64,000 nt of DNA from Oscillatoriales cyanobacterium (GTDB taxonomy: Bacteria > Cyanobacteriota > Cyanobacteriia > Cyanobacteriales > Laspinemataceae): NCBI GenBank assembly GCA_011390955.1, contig JAABRM010000004.1, positions 124,001-188,000 on the forward strand, written 5' to 3'. Position 1 is the first letter of the stretch. Each line of letters starts with the position of its first letter. Made by a program: the position numbers and the translations under genes. The notes under the pieces were generated by a model. That model was not told the origin of the DNA and did not search any database. It saw only the letters and a list, made by a program, of their open reading frames with translations. Below, one piece after another: positions 17,957 to 26,974 of this stretch.

Positions 17957-18742
17957 CTATTGTTTTGATTGTCTGAGGATAACGCTATTTTCCAAACTGC
18001 CGATCCCTTCGATTTCCACACGGACGCGATCGCCCACTTGCATTGGCCCAATCCCTTCAGGAGTTCCGGTTAAAACCACATCTCCGGGCAACAAAGTCAT
18101 CACCTGAGAAATATAAGAAACGAGGACATCTGGGGGAAACACCATGTCATCAATCAGAGACGATTGCACGGGTTGCTCCCGGTCATTCAGAAACGTTTGC
18201 AACCGTCCCCCCGGACTCAGTTCACGCACAATCCAAGGCCCAAGGGGACAGAAAGTATCAAAACTTTTGGCTCTAGTCCATTGTCCATCTCGTTGTTGTA
18301 AATCTCTAGCGGTGACATCATTGGCGATCGTATAGCCCCAAATTTTTCCCTGGGCTTCTTCTGGGGTGCAGTCCACACAACGCTCCCCAATCACTAAAGC
18401 CAATTCCCCTTCATAATCGACCCTTTCTGACTGGGGAGGATAGCGAATCTCATCGCCATGAGCAATCACCGCTGTGGGTGGTTTCATAAACAGTAAAGGT
18501 TCATCCGGTACAGGGGTGCCCATTTCTGCCGCGTGTTTGCCATAATTTTTCCCCACGGCGACAATTTTGGCCGGAGTAACCGGAGCCAGTAATTTGTAAT
18601 TGTCAGGTTCCAAAGACTTTTCCGTTGGTTGACCCCCTAGCCAAGGGGGTGCATCCAACACCTGAACCCCACGGCTTAGTTGTAATAACCCGTAGTAAAT
18701 CTTGCCTTCGGGGGTTTGAATGCGGACATAGCGCTGTGCCAT
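17957..18742 (-). CDS. Fumarylacetoacetate hydrolase (FAH) family protein
   Basis: About 261 residues from MAQRYVRIQTPEG (an upstream Met adds 5). Motifs: KIVAVGKNYGKHAAEM, DEPLLFMKPPTAVI, the metal ligands in VDYEGELALVIGERC (E-x-E) and the Asp in GYTIANDVTARDLQ, and VLTGTPEGIGPMQVGD. FAH-superfamily members hydrolyse or decarboxylate beta-diketo-like acids (for example acylpyruvates). Exact substrate unknown. Single gene. Confidence 0.92.
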   Translation of the reverse strand: MAQRYVRIQTPEGKIYYGLLQLSRGVQVLDAPPWLGGQPTEKSLEPDNYKLLAPVTPAKIVAVGKNYGKHAAEMGTPVPDEPLLFMKPPTAVIAHGDEIRYPPQSERVDYEGELALVIGERCVDCTPEEAQGKIWGYTIANDVTARDLQQRDGQWTRAKSFDTFCPLGPWIVRELSPGGRLQTFLNDREQPVQSSLIDDMVFPPDVLVSYISQVMTLLPGDVVLTGTPEGIGPMQVGDRVRVEIEGIGSLENSVILRQSKQ

Positions 18743-19425
18743 AACGTTAAAATGCAAAGAATAGTGGATTTTTGTTTTGTCGGAATGAAATCAAGGCTTA
18801 GGAGGAAATTCTGATTCTGATGATTCCTCCAGCCTTAGCTAAATTCAGCCCGGATATTTTGGATTTTTACCGGCCTTCAGCCGCACCCTGGTATTGGCAA
18901 AATCATAAGGTTTAACCTAGTCAAAAATATCGATTTTGGCATCGGTATGCAGAAATAATCTGAAATAATCATCTGAAATAATTTGCTACACATCTCTCCC
19001 TCTCGTCCCACTGTGTTGCTACTTAATGAACAGAAATGAATCGATCGCCACAGTTCCACAGGTTTTAGGCTTCGGTTGCATCCGCAACCCATGAACCGCG
19101 ATCGCACAGTCGCACACCAGACTATCGGTACTGGCAGAATCAGACCCCGATTTAGCCTAAATCCTCTTTATTTGCGGCAGTCCTGACTTTTGCCAAAACG
19201 ATTTCGAGTACCGCTGGACTTATCGCCTTCGATCCGATACAATAGTATATTTGCGGAGATTTTTCTAGAAAAATCTTGGCAGGGGTCAACAATCCCCAAC
19301 AAAATCAAACCTTACTTCTTGGGTGGTAATGCTTGGCGATCCAGTCGGCTGACCAGCCGTAGGCGGCAAACAAACAAAGCCACAAAAGCCAAAGAAGTCT
19401 TAATGTCCAAAAGGAGAATTGGAAG
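18743..19425. other. Long leader region before rpsF, no gene seen
   Basis: Divergent gap between the FAH gene and rpsF. The last 100 bases include a small GCCG/CGGC hairpin (about 19357-19367) and a purine-rich stretch before the AGGAGAA ribosome site. An S6:S18-type autoregulatory leader is possible but the conserved core is not evident to me. The open frame ending at 19429 is probably spurious. Confidence 0.4.
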
Positions 19426-19755
19426 ATGAAAAATTTCATGTACGAAACCATGTACATCCTGCGCCCCGACATGGGAGAAGAGCAAACTGAGTTGGCGATC
19501 GCCACCTATCAAAACCTCTTGCGGGAAAGTGGCGCAGAAATCATCGAAACTCAGCATCGTGGCAAGCGTCGTTTGGCCTACGAAATCGGCAAGTATCGCG
19601 AAGGCATTTATATCCAAATGAATTACCAAGCCCCTGGGAAATTGATCGCCATTCTCGAACGCACCATGCGGATTAGTGAAGATGTGATTCGCTACCTGAC
19701 CATTAAGCAACCCGTAACCGTGACTCCAGCCGAAGCTGCAACCGCTCAGGCTTAA
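19426..19755 (+). CDS. rpsF: 30S ribosomal protein S6
   Basis: 109 residues. [18 protein letters not shown], then [19 protein letters not shown] and IRYLTIKQ are typical of bS6, which binds S18 on the small-subunit platform. The ribosome site AAGGAGAATTGGAAG precedes ATG. In many bacteria rpsF is with rpsR and ssb, whereas here it stands alone about 230 bases before rplU. Confidence 0.96.
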   Translation: MKNFMYETMYILRPDMGEEQTELAIATYQNLLRESGAEIIETQHRGKRRLAYEIGKYREGIYIQMNYQAPGKLIAILERTMRISEDVIRYLTIKQPVTVTPAEAATAQA

Positions 19756-19988
19756 TCTGGGTTTGGGATAGTTGATGAATGATTTTTTAGTCATCAAAAA
19801 ACCCCCATCTTCCTATCCTCAACTCCCCATATATACTTAGGTTTGACATCAAAGCAACAACTAAGTAATAATTAAAGGTTGGCTGTCTATTTTTGCTCGG
19901 ATCAGGTTGAAAAAAACGCTGAAACATCGCCAGCATTCATAGAGCAACCAGCTACAGCTACCTGTACGGCAACTATCAAAACAATTCT

Positions 19989-20354
19989 ATGACTTACGCA
20001 ATTATCGAAATGAGCGGCACACAACTCCGGGTGGAGCCTGGTCGCTTTTATGATGTGAATCGGCTGCCGGTAGAAGCTGACGGCACCATGAGTATTGACC
20101 GGGTTTTACTGGTCAAGCACGAAGACAATATTCATGTGGGCCAACCCCTCGTGGAAGGGGCTACCATCGAAGCCACGGTCATGCAACATATGCGGGGCCG
20201 TAAAGTGCTGGTGTACAAAATGAAGCCGAAAAAGAAAACTCGGAAAAAACGGGGACATCGGCAGGAACTCACCAGAGTGATGATTACTTCTATCAGTCTC
20301 AATGGTTCCGTGTTGGCCGCCGCCAATTTAGAGACCGAAGAAGACGATAGCTAA
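19989..20354 (+). CDS. rplU: 50S ribosomal protein L21
   Basis: 121 residues. [40 protein letters not shown] and [19 protein letters not shown] are bL21 hallmarks. Binds 23S rRNA near L20. Upstream of rpmA, the usual rplU-rpmA pair, separated by a 14-bp tandem repeat. The acidic tail ETEEDDS is a short extension. Confidence 0.97.
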   Translation: MTYAIIEMSGTQLRVEPGRFYDVNRLPVEADGTMSIDRVLLVKHEDNIHVGQPLVEGATIEATVMQHMRGRKVLVYKMKPKKKTRKKRGHRQELTRVMITSISLNGSVLAAANLETEEDDS

Positions 20355-20363
20355 AATATTGAG

Positions 20364-20419
20364 TATCAGCGCGAAAATATCAGCGCGAAAATATCAGCGC
20401 CGAAATATCAGCGCCAAAA
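20364..20419 (+). repeat. Four 14-bp tandem repeats (TATCAGCGCGAAAA) between rplU and rpmA
   Basis: Units start at 20364, 20378, 20392 and 20406. The first two are identical and the last two differ at one or two positions. The unit count could vary between strains. It falls in the rplU-rpmA transcript 10 bases after the rplU stop. Confidence 0.85.
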
Positions 20420-20553
20420 TATTCCATTCCTATTCATGGTTGGCAGTGGCGGATCGATCTTTCACTGCCAACCATCAACATTCAAGTATTCACTGCTCAG
20501 GATCAAACCTCAACGGTTTACACTCGGATCATTCACAAAAGTCGAGGGAAAAA

Positions 20554-20823
20554 ATGGCTCATAAGAAAGGAACAGGTAGCACTCGTAACGGTCGTGACTC
20601 AAATGCCCAGCGCCTTGGGGTGAAACGTTACGGAGGTCAAGTGGTTAAAGCTGGCAATATTTTAGTCCGTCAGCGGGGAACTAAATTCCACCCAGGTTCA
20701 AATGTGGGTCGGGGCAAAGATGATACTCTGTTTGCCTTAATTGATGGTGTTGTGACTTTTGAGCATAAAACCAAATCCCGCAAAAAAATCAGTGTTTATC
20801 CTGTGGGTCAAGAAACCGCCTAA
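20554..20823 (+). CDS. rpmA: 50S ribosomal protein L27
   Basis: 89 residues from [19 protein letters not shown], the conserved bL27 N-terminus, so this start is preferred over upstream in-frame codons that run through the 14-bp repeats. [21 protein letters not shown] is the usual core. L27's N-terminus reaches the peptidyl-transferase centre. Ribosome site GAGGGAA precedes ATG. Followed by an intrinsic terminator. Confidence 0.96.
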   Translation: MAHKKGTGSTRNGRDSNAQRLGVKRYGGQVVKAGNILVRQRGTKFHPGSNVGRGKDDTLFALIDGVVTFEHKTKSRKKISVYPVGQETA

Positions 20824-20860
20824 ACAGCAGATATCCTTGACATCAAGGCAAAAATCTATG

Positions 20861-20894
20861 AAAAAGGCACACTCGGATCGGGTGTGCTTTTTTT
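20861..20894 (+). terminator. Intrinsic terminator after rpmA
   Basis: AAAAAGGCACAC pairs with GTGTGCTTTTTTT around CTCGGATCGG-type loop; the stem runs directly into seven T. Ends the rplU-rpmA transcript. Confidence 0.9.
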
Positions 20895-21024
20895 GGCATA
20901 TGGCCAGAGCATTTTTTCCGGCTTGGGGACTTTGTAACGAATCGTTACCAAATTAATGATTTGGAAGTCAACCAGAAGTTTTACACTGGATTTTACTTAA
21001 GATTATTGAACAAAGTTAACTCAT

Positions 21025-22011
21025 ATGTTTCCAACTCATCGCCCCCGTCGTCTGCGTAGTCATCCTCAATTACGCCGGATGGTTAGAGAAAATATCGTGA
21101 CGATCAATGATTTAATTTACCCCCTGTTTGCCGTACCGGGAACTGCGATCGCCAACGAAGTGAAATCCATGCCCGGAGTTTATCAGCTTTCCGTGGACAA
21201 AATTGTTGAAGAAGCGAAACAAGTCTATGACTTAGGCATTCCCGCGATTATCCTATTTGGCATTCCCGAAAGCAAAGATGCGGAAGCAACCGGCGCGTGG
21301 CATGATTGCGGCATTGTCCAAAAAGCCGCCACTGCCGTCAAAGAGGCCGTACCCGATCTGATTGTGATTGCCGATACTTGTCTCTGTGAATATACCAGTC
21401 ATGGTCACTGTGGTTATTTGCAAGTGGGTGACTTGACCGGACGGGTGCTGAATGACCCCACCTTAGAATTGCTAAAGAAAACCGCCGTGTCTCAAGTGAA
21501 AGCCGGGGCGGATATTATTGCCCCTTCCGGGATGATGGATGGGTTTGTGCAAGCCATTCGATCTGGTTTGGACGAGGCGGGATATGAAAATATTCCCATT
21601 ATGGCTTATTCGGCCAAGTATGCCTCCGCTTATTATGGGCCGTTCCGGGATGCGGCAGATGGGGCGCCCCAATTTGGCGATCGCAGCACTTATCAAATGG
21701 ATCCGGGCAATGGCACTGAAGCCCTCAAAGAAATTGAACTGGACATTGCTGAGGGCGCCGATATGCTGATGGTCAAGCCAGCTTTAGCCTATATGGATAT
21801 TATCTGGCGCGTCAAACAAGCCACCAACTTGCCGGTAGCCGCTTACAACGTTTCTGGTGAATATTCTATGGTCAAAGCCGCTGCCCTCAACGGCTGGATT
21901 TCGGAAGAAAAAGTGGTGATGGAGACTTTAACCAGTTTTAAACGATCCGGTGCTGACTTAATTCTGACCTATCATGCCAAAGATGCTGCCCGATGGTTGC
22001 AAAATGCTTAA
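21025..22011 (+). CDS. hemB: Delta-aminolevulinic acid dehydratase (porphobilinogen synthase)
   Basis: 328 residues. The zinc-binding run [14 protein letters not shown] is intact, as are both Schiff-base Lys regions, [18 protein letters not shown] and [13 protein letters not shown]. It condenses two 5-aminolevulinates to porphobilinogen for haem and chlorophyll. Zinc-type Cys ligands mark it as the zinc class. Single gene with a strong terminator at 22118. Confidence 0.97.
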   Translation: MFPTHRPRRLRSHPQLRRMVRENIVTINDLIYPLFAVPGTAIANEVKSMPGVYQLSVDKIVEEAKQVYDLGIPAIILFGIPESKDAEATGAWHDCGIVQKAATAVKEAVPDLIVIADTCLCEYTSHGHCGYLQVGDLTGRVLNDPTLELLKKTAVSQVKAGADIIAPSGMMDGFVQAIRSGLDEAGYENIPIMAYSAKYASAYYGPFRDAADGAPQFGDRSTYQMDPGNGTEALKEIELDIAEGADMLMVKPALAYMDIIWRVKQATNLPVAAYNVSGEYSMVKAAALNGWISEEKVVMETLTSFKRSGADLILTYHAKDAARWLQNA

Positions 22012-22117
22012 TCATTAGCCGCTGATTGTTAAGATTTTACGAGTTCTAGAGATTGGCGAGGCGCGAAAACTTGGCGATCGCGGCAGCGGTGCGGCGCACT
22101 TTCATCCGCACAATTGG

Positions 22118-22157
22118 GGCGGGTTTCTATTCCCAGAAACCCGCCCGGGTTTTTTTT
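22118..22157 (+). terminator. Intrinsic terminator after hemB
   Basis: GGCGGGTTTC (22118-22127) pairs with GAAACCCGCC (22136-22145), loop TATTCCCA, followed by GGG and eight T at 22150-22157. Confidence 0.9.
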
Positions 22158-22321
22158 CAGGCAGCAGTCCAGCGAAATATCAGCTAAATATCAATGATCT
22201 TCGGATCGATCGCCCTCTGTCAACAGAAGGCGATCGCGATTCTGCGGCGGAGTCCATGTTATAAAATATAGACAAAAAAATCGCTGAAAATTCATTCATC
22301 TGTGTTATCAAGTTAATAACA

Positions 22322-23166
22322 GTGCGATTCGTTCACGCGGAAAGCGGAGGGAAAACCCGAAGTGTGCGCGTGGTAATGGTTTCGGCAGACGTAGTGTACA
22401 CAGGGCTCCCGCCTGGACTCGTAGTCACAAACCATTATAACTGTGGATTTGTTGTCCTAAATGGAAGACAAATACCCGGATTTTCTGGCAAGTAATTGCC
22501 AGGGGTAATTAGGCATCAGCCCCACCCAGAGACTCACTTTTCACTGGCGTGAAGCGGGCTTTCCAGGAGGTAACTCTTAACCAGTAAAGGAATCCCTTCA
22601 AGCCAATTAGTCAAGGTCAGCCGTGAGGCGAATGTCCGACTTGAACCCTCTCAAACTTTAAGCAGCGAAATCTGGTTGATACGCTACGATCCATATGGTC
22701 ATGGGGAATAGCTACAGAATTTGTTATTTCATGTAGTATCAAAATCCCGAAAGTACCCAGGGGGATAGGGCAGCATCCTAAAACTAATAATCCCAAGTCC
22801 ACGGAACGAAGTAACCCCCATACTGGCTCTCAGCAATGAGTAGTGATAAGTGTAAGCGTATGCCTATATGGGAAAGGGATGCCCTAAGAAGCCAAAGACC
22901 AGGGTAATGCCTGGTATATGCTGACGTGGGGCGGCTGTGAAGTAGGAACAGCGAATAACCCCTAGGATTCGACCTCCTAGACAATGCCATCCGCAAGGAT
23001 AGGAAAATGGGTGAAAGCAAAGAATTCCGATGCCGAAATGGATGTCGAAAGACGCCTTAGTAGGAGCAAGTTAAAGCACGCGCAGCCAGGAGCGGAGTGC
23101 CGTGAAAGTGGCACGCTCCGTTCTGAATGGGAGGTGGGGGGAGCGATTCCCCCATCGACCCCTAAC
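22322..23166 (+). ncRNA. Group II intron without an internal reverse-transcriptase ORF
   Basis: The 5' end GTGCGATTCGTTCACGCGGA has the conserved group II start of chloroplast-like (CL) introns. Domain V is at 23090-23123: GAGCGGAG and CTCCGTTC strands around a GTGAAAGT tetraloop-side, 34 nt. Domain VI follows, with a GGGGG/CCCCC stem and the 3' end near CTAAC at about 23162-23166. Total about 845 bases, the size of an ORF-less intron. The domain IV site holds no frame over about 80 codons. It would need maturase from elsewhere. It lies about 165 bases after the hemB terminator, so insertion was neutral. Exact 3' boundary is uncertain by a few bases. Confidence 0.85.
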
Positions 23167-23420
23167 GTATAAAAGAATACAATCCACCTAACACTTAATG
23201 CGGTTAAAATCCAGAAATCCAATTAGTTTTGACGATTTTCAGCCCAAAATGTGTCATCATCCAACTGACTTGGACAATCGTTACAGATGATTGGTTTTCC
23301 GGAAAAATAATTGTGATATCATTATTACAATTGTTTAGAGCTACGTTTGGTTTATTTGACCAGCCTCAACCCCTGGTAAGTCTAGTTTTGTTTCCCTAAA
23401 GAATATTGAGCCATTTAGTC

Positions 23421-23450
23421 CGTTCGCCCAGCGTCCCGGAGGAAATCGCC
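23421..23450. repeat. Small dispersed repeat, TTCCTCCGG type
   Basis: Intergenic copy of the repeat seen at 5721-5750 and 42474-42503: read on the minus strand it gives GGCGATTTCCTCCGGGACGC then TGGGCGAACG. The rest of 23167-23640 shows no gene or known element. Confidence 0.6.
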
Positions 23451-23640
23451 ATTGATATTAAGCACAGAGATATTCAGCACAGAAATCCTCAGAACATCCT
23501 CTGAATGATTTCTCGATGCGACGCCAAATGCCAAATTAATTATCCGGTCAAACAGTGGCGCTTGAAGCTAAACAGCAAAATTTAGCAAGTGTTTGACTTA
23601 GTAATTTTTCTAACTCACTTGAGGTTTAACCATTAAAAAG

Positions 23641-24120
23641 ATGACAAGGGATTGCAGTCACATTCAATTTCGCGAAGGTCACGCATCAGTTGATCTGAAT
23701 CAACTGAAATTGTTATTTGAAATTACCGCTTTTTGGGCAAAAAAACGAGAATTAGAAGGGTTAGCGGTGGCGATCGCCAATAGTAACCCCGTCGTCACCG
23801 TCTGGGATCGCCAGCGTTTGATTGGATTTGCCCGGGCTACCTCCGATGGAGTCTACCGAGCCACCATTTGGGATGTAGTGATTCACCCAGAATATCAAGG
23901 GGTGGGTCTGGGACGAAAGCTAGTGGAAACAGTCCTCAGTCACCCCTTGATGAATCGAGTAGAACGGGTATATTTAACGACCACTCATCAACAGCGTTTC
24001 TACGAACGGATTGGATTCGAGGAAAATTCGACCACCACAATGGTTCTATACAATCAGCCTGAGTTTAATCCAATTCCGGCGGTGGAGGCACCAAGGGAAG
24101 TGAGCATTGAATCCTGGTGA
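23641..24120 (+). CDS. GNAT family N-acetyltransferase
   Basis: 159 residues. TIWDVVIHPEYQGVGLGRKL carries the acetyl-CoA loop (QGVGLG, QxxGxG) and YERIGFEENSTTTMVLY the C-terminal strand. GNAT enzymes acetylate amines; the substrate is unknown. Its 3' end overlaps by 56 bases the 3' end of the converging histidine-kinase-like gene. Start is the ATG at 23641, and a start a few codons later is possible. Confidence 0.88.
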   Translation: MTRDCSHIQFREGHASVDLNQLKLLFEITAFWAKKRELEGLAVAIANSNPVVTVWDRQRLIGFARATSDGVYRATIWDVVIHPEYQGVGLGRKLVETVLSHPLMNRVERVYLTTTHQQRFYERIGFEENSTTTMVLYNQPEFNPIPAVEAPREVSIESW

Positions 24121-25192
24121 GATTAGGATCTTCAGCATCCGCTGGGGTTTCGAGAATTTCTAACCGCCCCTGCATCAAATCTAGGATGCTACAAGTCATC
24201 ACTAAGTTAAGACCCGCAGAAACATGGGGATTAAGTTCTAAAGGGTATTGAGGATTAAACTCGATCGGCGGCTGCCCAGTTTCCGTTGTGACTTGGGATG
24301 TAGCCGCCTCCTCCCCCTTTTTATGATATTGAACGTTGGATCTAACCTTAGATCGAACGCTGGCTCGATTCAGTTCTTGGGTCAGTAAATCCACCGCCTC
24401 GGTCCAACTTTCATGGGGACGAGGGGCAGAAATCAAAATGTGAACATTGTCAGAATCTCGATCGACTTGGGCTGATACAGAAATACTACCGAGTTCTTCG
24501 GGGGTAATGGCGCTTTCTACCAGATTGACCAGCACTGGGGTCAGCCATTGCTCATCGGCAAGGACATAAATATTCGGGTCTGGAAGGACGATTTTGAGAG
24601 GAATATTCCGATTGGCCGCTTGCATCTCGCTTAAATAACGCACTTCCTCAAAAACTTCGGCTAGTTGCAGCGATTCCAGTTCGATCGGACTTTTACCCGA
24701 TTCAGTCCGGGAAACATCCAATATCTTATCGAGCATATCGATCATTTTGATGGCGGAGAGATTGGCATTGGCCAAAAACTCTCGTTCTTCTTCTGGTGAG
24801 TCACACAGATCCGACAATATTAGCTGATGGGCACCAATTAAACCATTCAGGGGCGATCGCAACTCGTGCGTCACCCTGGCCAAAAAACCCGCTTTAAATT
24901 GGCACATCTGCTGGGCCATATAATAATCCAGGGTCAGTTGCTTAATCTGCGCTTTTAGATCGGAAATTAATTGACTTTGTGACTGATCTTGTGAGTAATT
25001 CATGGAAGGGGATGAAGCTTGGGGTGCTAATAATGGGCTAACGTGCTGGGCAATTGAGACTGGGTTTGATGAATCTACCATCTTGTTTGGTTTTCTTGGG
25101 TTGACCAAGCGCCTTTGAGCCAACAGCCGGCCCAGGCTAAAGCCGACTCCCATACCCACAGCTAGATTCACCAAGTTACTCCAATCCATCAT
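24065..25192 (-). CDS. Histidine-kinase-like protein with a degenerate ATPase domain
   Basis: 375 residues. N-terminal membrane segment (LVNLAVGMGVGFSLGRLL, 7-24), a coiled-coil-like region (about 65-100), then HisKA: FLARVTHELRSPLNGLIG with phospho-acceptor H109. After it the HATPase region is weak: the N box reads LVNLVESAIT (second Asn replaced by Ser) and no DxGxG G1 box is present. So it may keep the dimerization/phosphotransfer part but lack ATP hydrolysis. No response regulator is adjacent. Its 3' end overlaps the GNAT gene. Confidence 0.8.
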   Translation of the reverse strand: MMDWSNLVNLAVGMGVGFSLGRLLAQRRLVNPRKPNKMVDSSNPVSIAQHVSPLLAPQASSPSMNYSQDQSQSQLISDLKAQIKQLTLDYYMAQQMCQFKAGFLARVTHELRSPLNGLIGAHQLILSDLCDSPEEEREFLANANLSAIKMIDMLDKILDVSRTESGKSPIELESLQLAEVFEEVRYLSEMQAANRNIPLKIVLPDPNIYVLADEQWLTPVLVNLVESAITPEELGSISVSAQVDRDSDNVHILISAPRPHESWTEAVDLLTQELNRASVRSKVRSNVQYHKKGEEAATSQVTTETGQPPIEFNPQYPLELNPHVSAGLNLVMTCSILDLMQGRLEILETPADAEDPNLTRIQCSLPLVPPPPELD

Positions 25193-25264
25193 CGATTTAT
25201 CCTAGATAATTTTAGATAATTTAATTTGCGGCTACTTTTGACAACGGTTATCTGAGCGATCGGG

Positions 25265-25364
25265 TTTTGGTGGGCATTGCCCACCCTACGTCTGAGCGAA
25301 ATGCACAGATCCTTTTTTGGTGGGCATTGCCCACCCTACGTCTGAGCGAAATGCACAGATCCTT
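25265..25364. repeat. 50-bp direct duplication spanning the end of the YrdC gene
   Basis: 25265-25314 and 25315-25364 are nearly identical copies, each with a GTGGGCATTGCCCACC palindrome. The second copy contains the stop codon and last seven codons of the YrdC-like gene; the first lies downstream of it. A short direct duplication is the simplest reading. Confidence 0.8.
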
Positions 25365-25917
25365 GACGCAAAATTTGCCAACCCTCACCCGTCCACTTAG
25401 TGACCGTAGAAGGTAATCCCGATCCGAATTGGCTATTGTCTTCCAGGGTAAAAACTTCTGGGAATGCGGCGGCAATTTCTGCCATCGTTGTGAGGGGCGG
25501 TTCGCCGCTTCGATTGGCGCTGGTGGTGGCCATTGGACCCGTTGCCGCTAGAATTTGACAAGACCAGGTACAGTTGGGGACTCTAATTCCCAAGGTACTG
25601 GGATCGATTGGGTTCATCGCTTTTGGCGCGATCGCTGATGCCGGTAAAACCAAAGTCAGGGATCCGGGCCAGTAAGTTTTGGCGATTTGCTGCCAAATCT
25701 CTTTTTCTGCCGCTGTACCACTAACATAAGGCCAAAGGTCTTCCGCACTTGCCCCCATTAAAATTAGCGGTTTATCCGCAGGACGCTGTTTCGCCGCGAA
25801 AATCAACTCGGATCGATGGGGAAGGGTGGCTAATGCCGGGACCGTATCCGTGGGAAAGCTAACCAGATGTCCCGATTTGGCTAGATTAATCAGTTCAGTT
25901 AGACAAACTTGAGTCAT
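25336..25917 (-). CDS. Sua5/YciO/YrdC/YwlC-family threonylcarbamoyl-AMP synthase-like protein
   Basis: About 193 residues from MTQVCLTELINLAKSG (the longer frame adds 31 residues of unlikely sequence). Motifs: GHLVSFPTDTVPALA, KQRPADKPLILM (the KxR motif of the substrate site), LTLVLPASAIAPKAM and SANRSGEPPLT. The family makes L-threonylcarbamoyl-adenylate for t6A37 in tRNA. Next gene upstream is prmC, the usual prmC-sua5 neighbour order. Stop codon lies in the duplicated repeat. Confidence 0.88.
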   Translation of the reverse strand: MTQVCLTELINLAKSGHLVSFPTDTVPALATLPHRSELIFAAKQRPADKPLILMGASAEDLWPYVSGTAAEKEIWQQIAKTYWPGSLTLVLPASAIAPKAMNPIDPSTLGIRVPNCTWSCQILAATGPMATTSANRSGEPPLTTMAEIAAAFPEVFTLEDNSQFGSGLPSTVTKWTGEGWQILRQGSVHFAQT

Positions 25918-26044
25918 CAATCGAGGATTAATCAAGGATTTTTGGTTTACTGTTCGATCATAATGGGCTTTTTGCGATGAAAAATTAGTTATGAGCGAAA
26001 AATTTAACAATTAGGGGTCTAGATAAAATCATGTTTGTTTTGGT

Positions 26045-26965
26045 TTATTGGCGATAAGCTAGGGCAAATCTTTCGATGCCTGCAAGATCCGGGTGAATGC
26101 TAATTTTTTGATAGCTGCCTTGGCTGTTTAATAATTGTGTCACTTCCGGTGCCTGACCCGCCATCATTTCAAATAGCAAAATGCCCCCAGGTTGTAAGTA
26201 GTCTGGGGCTTGGTTAATTAAATGGCGAATACAATCCAATCCATCCGCACCGCCATCAAGGGCTAGGTGCGGTTCATGGTGGGCAACTTCCGGTTGCAGT
26301 CCGCCATCGACGATCTGACTGGGAATATAGGGGGGATTGCTGATAATGCCATGAAGTTGCCCTTGATGTCCTTGTAGCGGTTCAAACCATGAGCCTTGAT
26401 GAAAGTGAATCCGGTTCGCCCAGCCCAGGCTTTGGGCATTTTGTTGGGCGATCGCCAATGCTTCTGGGGAAATGTCTATAGCATAAATTATGCCATTTGT
26501 CAATAGTTCCGCTAGTCCAATGGCGATCGCGCCACTGCCGGTGCCCAAATCTGCCCACTGTTCGGGAATTCCGGCGGTAGTTCGAGGATAAACTGGGTCT
26601 TGACTGGCGGCGATCGCCAGGTCGATTAAACATTCGGTTTCTGGACGGGGAATCAGTACCGCATTGCTGACGTGCAAAGAAAAGTTGCGCCAGGGGGCGA
26701 TCCCGGCGATGTACTGAACGGGCAAGCGTTCTTCCAGTCGTCGTTGCCAAAGTTGAGTTAACTGGATTAGAGGGATTTGGAGATGAATCTGCGATCGCTC
26801 TTTAAAAGATTGCAACCGCAACTCCAACTTAGCCAAATCCGCAACAGTTTGAAGTAGCCAATCAACTTCGTGCAGGGGTACATCAAACTCTCTGGCTTTG
26901 GCAACCGCTTCTTGGCGCCACTGCCAAAGTTCTAACCCAGATACAATTACCACAGGCGATCGCAT
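26045..26965 (-). CDS. prmC: Release factor glutamine methyltransferase
   Basis: 306 residues. SAM-binding WADLGTGSGAIAIGLAELL and the catalytic HGIISNPPYIPSQ with NPPY, which binds the Gln side chain. It methylates Gln in the GGQ motif of RF1 and RF2. The family's helical N-terminal domain precedes it. Runs in the same direction as tic22 (10 bases upstream) and the YrdC gene. Confidence 0.95.
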   Translation of the reverse strand: MRSPVVIVSGLELWQWRQEAVAKAREFDVPLHEVDWLLQTVADLAKLELRLQSFKERSQIHLQIPLIQLTQLWQRRLEERLPVQYIAGIAPWRNFSLHVSNAVLIPRPETECLIDLAIAASQDPVYPRTTAGIPEQWADLGTGSGAIAIGLAELLTNGIIYAIDISPEALAIAQQNAQSLGWANRIHFHQGSWFEPLQGHQGQLHGIISNPPYIPSQIVDGGLQPEVAHHEPHLALDGGADGLDCIRHLINQAPDYLQPGGILLFEMMAGQAPEVTQLLNSQGSYQKISIHPDLAGIERFALAYRQ

Positions 26966-26974
26966 GGAGATAAA

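Noticed and set aside
19340-19425. S6:S18 autoregulatory leader
   Set aside because: A GCCG/CGGC hairpin is present but the conserved binding motif is not evident.
19190-19429. 79-residue frame before rpsF
   Set aside because: Basic low-complexity tail, no recognisable domain and no good ribosome site; treated as leader.
20359-20823. Long reading frame upstream and through rpmA
   Set aside because: The added N-terminal part is translation of the 14-bp repeats; [19 protein letters not shown] is the true L27 start.
22617-23222. Frames within the group II intron
   Set aside because: No reverse transcriptase, maturase or endonuclease motif; they are intron RNA.
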